Shown piece after piece: positions 7,461 through 12,394 of a stretch of DNA of 12,394 bases. Under the pieces are notes generated by a model. It was not told the DNA's origin, did not search any database, and saw only the letters and a list, made by a program, of their open reading frames with translations. The DNA is from a bacterium. Lineage in GTDB: Bacteria; Actinomycetota; Acidimicrobiia; Acidimicrobiales; Ilumatobacteraceae. The stretch covers positions 1-12,394 of the forward strand of contig JAPOIQ010000008.1 in NCBI GenBank assembly GCA_029978815.1, read 5' to 3'. A program made the translations under genes and the position numbers. Position 1 is the first letter of the stretch; every line of letters begins with the position of its first letter.

Positions 7461-8153
7461 CTAGTCGAGTGCGGACCCGTCAGGGCGATCTTGCCACACC
7501 ATCGCTGAGAGTCGATTGCGGCCTTCGATATCAAGTTTTTTGTAGATCCTGGACAGCACATTGCGGACTGTTGTTGCAGCAACGAACATTTGGTCAGCAA
7601 TTTCTTGATCTGAAAATCCGTCAGCTACGAGATCAGCGAACCGATTTTCCTTTTCGGTGAGGAGGGACCTGTCGAGTCCTCCTTGTTCGATGAGTTGTTG
7701 ACGAGCTGCCGCAACGTCTCGGGCATCGAGCATCGAGTAACCATTTGCGGCCACCTCGACAGCCTCGATGAGATTCTTAATCCCATCAGCCTTTTCAATG
7801 AATGCGGCAACTGCGCCAGTTTCGAAGCATTTAATTAGAGCGCGTGGAGATTTCAATGACGTCAACACGACACAACGGGTTTCGAGCCGATTGTCGCTCA
7901 CCGCTTGGGCGATCTGGAGTCCTGAGCCATCGCCCAGACGGAGGTCGATAATGGCCACATCAACGACCGTCTCACCGAGTTTCTGAAGGGCGGAGCGGAC
8001 TGAATCAGCCTCAATGATCTCAGGGCCACTCTCGGTGTCAGACTCCCAATGATGTCGAAGCGCTGCACCTACTCCCATGCGGACAGTTTCATGATCGTCA
8101 ACAAGAAGGATCGTTTTCCCGACCATAGATGTACCCGACTGCGATTGGCTCAC
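7461..8153 (-). CDS. NarL/LuxR-family response regulator (second copy)
   Basis: This is a DNA-binding regulator of about 230 aa. The receiver domain has the acidic pair D19/D20 (LLVDDH), phospho-acceptor D70 (AIIDLRLGDG), T98 (VVLTS) and K121 (FIEKAD). The LuxR-type helix-turn-helix covers about 164-216 (LLTEKE.. ADGFSDQEIAD .. TTVRNVLSRIYKKLDI). I placed the start at GTG 8153 because GGAG sits 7 nt before it; an internal ATG at 8126 would remove nine residues and has a weaker ribosome site. The frame stays open further upstream to 8483, but that part is Arg/Cys-rich and does not look like protein. It is probably a phosphorylation partner of the kinase at 1539-3479. It is a paralogue of the regulator at 8548-9201, with the same order of motifs and the shared unusual TVRN(G/V)LS recognition-helix stretch. 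Its target genes are unknown. Confidence 0.93.
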   Translation of the reverse strand: MSQSQSGTSMVGKTILLVDDHETVRMGVGAALRHHWESDTESGPEIIEADSVRSALQKLGETVVDVAIIDLRLGDGSGLQIAQAVSDNRLETRCVVLTSLKSPRALIKCFETGAVAAFIEKADGIKNLIEAVEVAANGYSMLDARDVAAARQQLIEQGGLDRSLLTEKENRFADLVADGFSDQEIADQMFVAATTVRNVLSRIYKKLDIEGRNRLSAMVWQDRPDGSALD

Positions 8154-8160
8154 GTTGACA

Positions 8161-8164
8161 CTCC
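8161..8164 (-). promoter_or_regulatory. Shine-Dalgarno site deciding the GTG start of the second response regulator
   Basis: On the minus strand GGAG is followed by 7 nt and GTG at 8153. It is the best ribosome site near the start of the regulator gene and favours GTG 8153 over ATG 8126. Confidence 0.55.
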
Positions 8165-8170
8165 GTTTGT

Positions 8171-8455
8171 TCACGCCTTGATCGTCACAATGCCGCACTT
8201 CTGACGACAACTGGACTGTAGCGGAATCAATCCTACGGGATTTGGGCTTGGGTTTTCGAGTGGGCGCGCCTTTTTTATTTCGAGTCTGGAGGCTGCTAGG
8301 TCCAGCATTGCGGCAATATCCGACGCAGCCAAGCGTGTGAAATTCAGCAACCCCAGGTGGCCGGGTTGCACAGAGGCGAGTTTGGTATCGATCGCTTCGT
8401 TGGAGATGGAAATCTCCGTTAGAGAGAAGACCGGAGAAATGTGCGGGTGTTTCAC
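8171..8455 (-). CDS. doubtful small ORF in the gap between the two regulators (94 codons, GTG start)
   Basis: A GTG-started frame encodes 94 residues and stops 17 nt before the GTG of the second regulator. The first 65 residues look protein-like (for example NFTRLAASDIAAMLDLAASRLEI, which could form amphipathic helices) and third codon positions are clearly GC-rich there. The tail (PSPNPVGLIPLQSSCRQKCG) does not look protein-like. No good ribosome site precedes the GTG and no family is recognised. Possible readings are a short gene in the operon, a decayed gene remnant, or non-coding leader sequence that happens to be open. The second regulator's own frame is also open through this stretch, so openness alone means little. 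Confidence 0.3.
   Translation of the reverse strand: MKHPHISPVFSLTEISISNEAIDTKLASVQPGHLGLLNFTRLAASDIAAMLDLAASRLEIKKARPLENPSPNPVGLIPLQSSCRQKCGIVTIKA
8347..8369. repeat. 7-bp perfect inverted repeat, 9-nt loop
   Basis: GCAACCC, 9 nt, GGGTTGC. The stem has five G:C pairs and could form a hairpin in the minus-strand transcript. No T-run follows, so it is not a standard terminator. It could be an operator or part of a structured leader of the downstream regulator gene. Confidence 0.45.
8402..8417. repeat. 6-bp perfect inverted repeat, 4-nt loop
   Basis: GGAGAT-GGAA-ATCTCC on the plus strand. It is a compact palindromic element 33 nt from the larger inverted repeat, about 250 nt before the second regulator's start. 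It could be an operator half-site pair or a tetraloop hairpin; no T-run follows. Confidence 0.4.
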
Positions 8456-8547
8456 ACACGGTGGCAGGTCGGTCCTTCAGCATGGGTATCAGTTTCGGTG
8501 TAACTTTGAGCTAGTGGACGTGACACTTGTTGTTGATTTACCGTCGC

Positions 8548-9201
8548 TTACACCACATCAGCATCAATTTGGGCCATCCATAACAACCGCACCAGTTGTG
8601 TTCGAGTGTCGATGTTGAGTTTCGAATACGCCGACGACAGTCCATTTCGGACCGTTGACAGCGAGATATGGCATTTTTCGGCAATTTGAGCGTCGGAAAA
8701 ACCAGATGCGACAAGGTCTGCTACTTCGCGTTCACGTGGCGACAGCATGTCGAGATGGTTGAGACCATATTCGTGTAGTCGAGCAGACGCCTCACGAACG
8801 GCAAACGCATCGAGTAGGGATCGGCCAGCACTCACTTCGCGGATGGCAGTGAGTAACGGCTTGATGTCAGCTTCTTTAGTGAGAAACGCATTGACCGCTC
8901 CGGTCTCATACGCAGCGACCAGCGCTCGGTCAGTTGGAACCGACGTTAGGACGATGCACCGTGTAGGCCGATTGTGCTCAGCGATCCAGCGGGCAACATC
9001 GAGTCCCGGGCCGTCGGGAAGCCGAAGATCAAGAATTGCAATATCCGGGTCGTGTACTGCAATGACTTCTTTTCCTTCGGCGACCGATCCTGCCTCGCCG
9101 ACCACTTCAAGATCGTCGTTGAGGGAAAACAAGGTTGCGATTCCACTTCGAACAATTGGGTGATCGTCAACGAGGACAATACGAGTTGATGTGCTGGTCA
9201 T
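8548..9201 (-). CDS. NarL/LuxR-family response regulator (first copy)
   Basis: This is a 217-aa regulator. The receiver domain is complete: D12/D13 (VLVDDH), phospho-acceptor D58 (AILDLRLPDG), T86 (IVLTS) and K109 (FLTKEAD). The LuxR helix-turn-helix lies at about 153-204 (LSPREREVADLVASGFSDAQIAEKCHISLSTVRNGLSSAYSKLNI). In the recognition helix the usual TVKNH pattern reads TVRNG here and TVRNV in the second regulator, which suggests the two are related and may bind similar sites. The ATG overlaps the stop of the 108-aa membrane protein as ATGA, so this gene is probably co-translated with the flhA segment. No kinase is adjacent; the likely partner is the histidine kinase at 1539-3479. Control of flagellar or envelope genes is an inference from position. 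Confidence 0.94.
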   Translation of the reverse strand: MTSTSTRIVLVDDHPIVRSGIATLFSLNDDLEVVGEAGSVAEGKEVIAVHDPDIAILDLRLPDGPGLDVARWIAEHNRPTRCIVLTSVPTDRALVAAYETGAVNAFLTKEADIKPLLTAIREVSAGRSLLDAFAVREASARLHEYGLNHLDMLSPREREVADLVASGFSDAQIAEKCHISLSTVRNGLSSAYSKLNIDTRTQLVRLLWMAQIDADVV

Positions 9202-9524
9202 GATGATGGAACCTCCTGGTCAGTGAACTGTTCGCTGTTTTCGCGTTTCATTTGTGCAATCGCGGCATTGATACGTCGTTCGATGTTTCTGCGATGTGCG
9301 TCGAGATAAAACCATTCCGCAAGCCGTGTGAGGACACTTGCAATCAGCAGGCCAACAGCGATTCGAATGGCGAGCTGTTCATTTGTATAGGTGCCGTTTG
9401 CAAAGGGGTGAAGATGAACGAGCAGTACGACAAGTGCCGCAAGATACGTCACCCCTTTGCGGCGTTCAGAAACCGTTGTTCTGCGTGAATCGATTGCCGC
9501 TACTGCAACTTCGTGGGCGTTCAT
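9198..9524 (-). CDS. small two-helix membrane protein with C-terminal coiled coil, unknown function
   Basis: This 108-aa protein has a polar, basic N-terminus (RRTTVSERRKG), membrane helices at about 24-38 and 51-71, and a charged C-terminal tail (DAHRRNIERRINAAIAQMKRENSEQF) likely to be helical or a short coiled coil. Basic residues on both flanks predict both termini in the cytoplasm with a short outside loop (HPFANGTYTNEQ). Its ATG overlaps the flhA stop (ATGA) and its stop overlaps the regulator ATG (ATGA), so it is coupled on both sides and surely co-expressed. I recognise no family. It is not an obvious FliO, FliQ or other flagellar export component. Possible roles are an accessory to the export gate or a membrane partner of the regulator. 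Confidence 0.85.
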   Translation of the reverse strand: MNAHEVAVAAIDSRRTTVSERRKGVTYLAALVVLLVHLHPFANGTYTNEQLAIRIAVGLLIASVLTRLAEWFYLDAHRRNIERRINAAIAQMKRENSEQFTDQEVPSS

Positions 9525-11578
9525 CGTTCTGCCTCCAACTGGCGATGTGGAAGCGAAATCGTCCCGACCGTTGCCATCTTCACGTGGCTACCAACCTCTT
9601 TAAATGACAAAACCTGCGGTGCAGAGGCGATGCGGTCTAACAGCGCAGCAAGAGGCCGGCGCAGTTGAGGGGAGCACAACAACACCGGGTGGTTCCCGTT
9701 GTTTTGGGCTCGTTGTGACACTTCAACAATTTCATTCATCACGGTTTGAAGTGTCGTTGCGTCGAGAAGTTCGCTGCCATTAGTGGTGTTGAGCGCTGCG
9801 AGAAGTTCTTGCTCCAACAGCCCGTCCATAGAAATGACATGAAGTTCTTTGCTCACCATGTTTGCTTCGGTGATGGCTGCTCCGAGAGCAAGCCGAACCT
9901 CTTCGACAATTGCTTCTGGGTCTTGGCACCGGGGGTATGAAGCCGAAATCACTTCGAGGATGCGAGTCGAGTCTTTAATTGGAACCTGTGATTGCAGTAG
10001 GTCACGGAAGATCCACTGGATGGTCGGCATCGGGACATCAGCGGCTGCAATGTCATCAATTATTGACGGCTGGCTCTCTTTGACGATATCGATGAGGTCG
10101 TTCATTTGCTGGCGGTCGAAAAGATCAGCTGAGTGGCTGACGAGCACTTCGCCGAGGTGGGTCGTGATGACCGCTGAGCGATCAACCACTGTTGCGCCCG
10201 CAGCTTCGATGGTTGGTTTAAAACTTTCCGGTACCCATTTGGCGGCGAGACCAAAGACGGGTTCAAGAATTTCTTCTCCGGGCCAACGTCCAAGTTCGTC
10301 ATCGATGACGAGCACCCGTCCAGCAGGAGCAACACCCTCAGCGATGGTGACGCCATGAGCGAGGATTCGATATGAGCCGAAGTCAAGCCCGGCGTTATCG
10401 CGTGTTCTGATTGTTGGCATGACAAAGCCTGTTTCGGTTGCGACTTTGCGGCGCAGTCCTTTGATTCGGTCGAGAAGGTCGCCGCCCTGAGCTTCGTCGA
10501 CGAGGTCAATCATGTCGTTTGCAATTTCGAGTGTGAGGGGTTCAACTCGCGCGTTTCTGATGAGCTGCTGAGGGTCATCAGGTTCTTCCGTGTCAACCTC
10601 TGGTTCTTCTTCGAGTGGCTCGGTGGGGCGTTCCACTTGGAGTCGAACGGAAACGAGAACGAGAAGGCCGCCGATAAATGCAAACGGAAGCAACGGCAGA
10701 CCGGGAAGAGCGCCAAGAGCAGCGAGGGCAACGCCAGCGATCTGGAATGCCCGTTGCTGCTTTGCGAACTCGCTCGCAACTGCAGAACCAAGGTCATGTT
10801 CTGAGGCAGACGACCGGGTGACGATGATGCCTGCCGCAATGGAGATGAGAAGTGCCGGAATTTGAGAAACGAGCCCGTCACCGATGGTGAGAAGAGCGAA
10901 CCGTTTCATCGCTTCGCCAGCCGATAACCCCATTGAGGTCATACCGATTGCTAAACCACCGATCAAGTTGACAGTGGTGATGATAAGGCCCGCAATTGCG
11001 TCGCCCTTCACGAACTTTGACGCGCCGTCCATCGCACCGAAAAAGTCGGCTTCCTGGGCAATTTCATTGCGGCGACGACGTGCTTCACCGTCACTAATGA
11101 GACCGGCGTTGAGATCGGCGTCGATCGCCATCTGCTTGCCAGGCATTGCGTCAAGTGTGAAACGAGCTGCAACTTCAGAAACACGTGATGATCCGTTGGT
11201 GATGACCACGAATTGGATGATGACGAGAATGAAGAAAATGACGAGACCTACAACGAGTGATCCTCCGACCACAGATTGCCCGAATGATGTGATCACTGAG
11301 CCGGCGGAACCGGTTCCTAAAATTTGTCGCGTTGTTGAAACGTTGAGCCCTAAACGGAACAGCGTTGCGAGAAGAAGAATTGAGGGAAACGACGCGAGAT
11401 CAAGTACTCGCGACGCGTTCATTGATGCGAGAAGAATCAGCACTCCTGCGGCGATGTTCACCGACAGCAACAGGTCAAGGACAAGTGATGGCAGTGGAAC
11501 GACCATCATCGCGACGACGCCTATGACGGCCGCAGGGAAAATGACCGCTGAACGCGAACGCTTCTCAGTAGCACTCAT
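9521..11578 (-). CDS. flhA: flagellar export gate protein FlhA
   Basis: This 685-aa protein is the usual FlhA length (about 690). FlhA forms the nonameric ring of the flagellar type III export gate in the cytoplasmic membrane and passes substrates on from its cytoplasmic domain. The N-terminal half holds about eight membrane helices between residues 12 and 313. The FHIPEP family signature is present at about 139-159 (RFTLDAMPGKQMAIDADLNAG, with conserved D143, D152 and D154). An acidic linker (318-340) leads to the cytoplasmic domain (about 345-685), with typical blocks such as LDFGSYRILAHG, VIDDELGRWPG and a C-terminal PVLLCSPQLRRPLAALLDR segment. The start is ATG 11578 with GGAG 7 nt before it. 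It follows flhB by 32 nt and overlaps the next gene by ATGA. The flhB-flhA order is standard in flagellar clusters. Confidence 0.97.
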   Translation of the reverse strand: MSATEKRSRSAVIFPAAVIGVVAMMVVPLPSLVLDLLLSVNIAAGVLILLASMNASRVLDLASFPSILLLATLFRLGLNVSTTRQILGTGSAGSVITSFGQSVVGGSLVVGLVIFFILVIIQFVVITNGSSRVSEVAARFTLDAMPGKQMAIDADLNAGLISDGEARRRRNEIAQEADFFGAMDGASKFVKGDAIAGLIITTVNLIGGLAIGMTSMGLSAGEAMKRFALLTIGDGLVSQIPALLISIAAGIIVTRSSASEHDLGSAVASEFAKQQRAFQIAGVALAALGALPGLPLLPFAFIGGLLVLVSVRLQVERPTEPLEEEPEVDTEEPDDPQQLIRNARVEPLTLEIANDMIDLVDEAQGGDLLDRIKGLRRKVATETGFVMPTIRTRDNAGLDFGSYRILAHGVTIAEGVAPAGRVLVIDDELGRWPGEEILEPVFGLAAKWVPESFKPTIEAAGATVVDRSAVITTHLGEVLVSHSADLFDRQQMNDLIDIVKESQPSIIDDIAAADVPMPTIQWIFRDLLQSQVPIKDSTRILEVISASYPRCQDPEAIVEEVRLALGAAITEANMVSKELHVISMDGLLEQELLAALNTTNGSELLDATTLQTVMNEIVEVSQRAQNNGNHPVLLCSPQLRRPLAALLDRIASAPQVLSFKEVGSHVKMATVGTISLPHRQLEAER

Positions 11579-11585
11579 GGCAGCA

Positions 11586-11589
11586 CTCC
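11586..11589 (-). promoter_or_regulatory. Shine-Dalgarno site of flhA
   Basis: On the minus strand GGAG is followed by 7 nt and the flhA ATG at 11578, within the 32-nt gap after flhB. Confidence 0.6.
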
Positions 11590-11610
11590 AAACGCATTGA
11601 CCTCACGTCC

Positions 11611-12394
11611 TTAACTAGTCGGCTGTAATGCCGGTGAGTCCCCTGTATAAATGTCACTCTCGTCATTGGACATGCCGACGGTGTCTGCGTCGAGGCGATG
11701 AATGACAGGCAGGCCTTTTTTGTTGCCGAGTTTGCTGACGAACGCCAACGCAACGGCAACAGCGGCATAACTTTCGGCAGGGATGGGGTATCCCCGCCGG
11801 GTTTTCTTGTGCAGATGACGCGCAAGCGGAACGCATTCGATGACGGGGACACCCGCAGCGAGCGCCTCGTCACGAATTTCAACGGCTTTACCTTCCGCAG
11901 CTCGTGCGGTGACAACAGGAACGCCTTCGCCCGCTTCGTATTTTAATGCAACAGCGAAGTGAACCGGGTTGACGATCACGACCGTTGAATCGGCAACTGT
12001 TGCAAGCGTTCGGTTTCGAGATAGCTCTGCTTGCAGTTGACGCCTTCGACCTTTGATCAATGGGTCACCATCGTTGTTCTTCGACTCTTGACGAACTTCT
12101 TGTTTCGTCATCTTCAGGTCGTTACGAGTTGAACGCTTCTGGAAGAAAAAGTCGATCACCGACAGCACCACACCGGTAAGCGCGATGACTTGGAGCAACA
12201 ACGTCACGCGGCGAACAATGAATTCGAATCCCTCAGTGAGGCTGAGCCCAGGAACGGTGAGGCCCTTCGATGATGACACCACGATCGGAATTGCAACAGC
12301 AGCCACCGTCACGAGACGAAATGTTTGTTTACCGGTCTCCCATGCCGACTTTTTGCTGAACACTTTTTTGAAGCCCTGCTTCCATGACAGGCGA
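11611..12394 (-). CDS. flhB: flagellar export protein FlhB, C-terminal part (5' end outside the window)
   Basis: The frame is open to the right edge, giving about 261 residues; a typical FlhB has about 350-360, so roughly the first 120 are missing. FlhB is the export-gate protein whose self-cleaved C-terminal domain switches substrate from rod/hook to filament subunits. Visible parts: QGFKKVFSKKSAWE (the loop before the late membrane helices), two hydrophobic segments (VTVAAVAIPIVVS and LLLQVIALTGVVLSVIDFFF), then the conserved block LKMTKQEVRQESKNNDGDP..KGRRRQ. The autocleavage site reads NPVH (11959-11970) followed by FAVALKY, instead of the usual NPTH. The C-terminus carries VPLARHLHKKTRRGYPIPAESYAAVAVALAFV, as in the family. 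The GTG at 12363 is internal and not the start. flhA follows after 32 nt. Confidence 0.96.
   Translation of the reverse strand, partial: RLSWKQGFKKVFSKKSAWETGKQTFRLVTVAAVAIPIVVSSSKGLTVPGLSLTEGFEFIVRRVTLLLQVIALTGVVLSVIDFFFQKRSTRNDLKMTKQEVRQESKNNDGDPLIKGRRRQLQAELSRNRTLATVADSTVVIVNPVHFAVALKYEAGEGVPVVTARAAEGKAVEIRDEALAAGVPVIECVPLARHLHKKTRRGYPIPAESYAAVAVALAFVSKLGNKKGLPVIHRLDADTVGMSNDESDIYTGDSPALQPTS

Larger units (their letters stand above)
8154..8547. other. 394-nt interval without a firm gene between the two response regulators
   Basis: This is the only long gap in the minus-strand array; all other junctions are overlaps or gaps of at most 32 nt. It contains two perfect inverted repeats (8347-8369 and 8402-8417), an 8-bp palindrome GGCGCGCC at 8263-8270, and the doubtful ORF at 8171-8455. 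I could not find a convincing -35/-10 pair, a sigma-28-type promoter, or a hairpin followed by a T-run on the minus strand. It is the natural place for an internal promoter or control region for the regulator-lipoprotein-kinase half of the array. Confidence 0.5.

Noticed and set aside
7448..7600. 51-residue N-terminal extension of the large lipoprotein
   Set aside because: It would overlap the end of the regulator gene and bury the lipoprotein signal; ATG 7447 has GGGGA at good spacing and an immediate signal peptide.
8155..8160. Perfect TTGACA (-35-like) on the plus strand
   Set aside because: No -10-like hexamer follows at 16-18 nt and no plus-strand gene lies downstream; it coincides with the ribosome-site region of the second regulator on the other strand.
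8263..8276. GGCGCGCC followed by TTTTTT, resembling a plus-strand terminator
   Set aside because: The palindrome has no loop and cannot form a proper hairpin, and no plus-strand transcript is expected to end there.
8154..8483. Long N-terminal extension of the second response regulator
   Set aside because: The frame is open, but the residues are Arg/Cys-rich with no fold-like pattern, no ribosome site precedes the upstream ATG, and receivers start close to the LLVDDH motif.
8337..8618. Plus-strand open frame of 93 codons over the gap
   Set aside because: It runs into the antisense of the first regulator, has no protein-like pattern and no neighbours on that strand.
10884..11600. Plus-strand open frame of 238 codons
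   Set aside because: It lies fully antisense to flhA, is rich in Arg, Thr and Pro, and has no recognisable domain; flhA explains the region.

Overview
The window looks like a chromosomal segment of a flagellated actinobacterium, most likely of the class Acidimicrobiia. This rests on three things: a lipoprotein with a Septum_form-type domain, a secreted protein whose domains are joined by a long Thr/Val/Pro linker of the TTTTVPTTT style common in that class, and moderate GC content (mid-50s by eye). The assignment is an inference, because no rRNA or other marker gene is present.

Almost everything lies on the minus strand and is read from right to left. The right end holds flagellar type III export genes: the C-terminal part of flhB (11611 to the edge) and complete flhA (9521-11578). 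flhA overlaps a 108-aa two-helix membrane protein (9198-9524) by an ATGA, which in turn overlaps a NarL/LuxR-type response regulator (8548-9201) by another ATGA. A 394-nt interval (8154-8547) follows, with two perfect inverted repeats and a doubtful small ORF. Next comes a second, paralogous response regulator (7461-8153).

Downstream lies a 1323-aa lipoprotein (3476-7447). It has an N-terminal papain/transglutaminase-like Cys-His-Asp domain, a Thr-rich linker, an InlB-B/Flg_new repeat, and a C-terminal beta-propeller-like region. It overlaps by ATGA a membrane histidine kinase (1539-3479) whose sensor part looks like a seven-helix PQ-loop/SWEET-type domain followed by a PAS-like domain. The kinase overlaps by TAATG a second lipoprotein (424-1539) with Septum_form and peptidoglycan-binding-like regions. 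Three bases further on is a 49-aa single-helix membrane protein (271-420) that is easily missed. On the plus strand, the 3' end of a gene entering from the left (1-306) converges on this array and overlaps the small protein by 36 nt.

The chain of overlapping genes suggests one or two transcripts that tie flagellar export (flhB, flhA) to a two-component system with two regulators and one kinase. The two exported lipoproteins may act outside the membrane as part of the sensing or response. The most unusual points are the PQ-loop-like sensor fused to the kinase, the protease-like lipoprotein coupled to it, and the small membrane protein between flhA and the first regulator.
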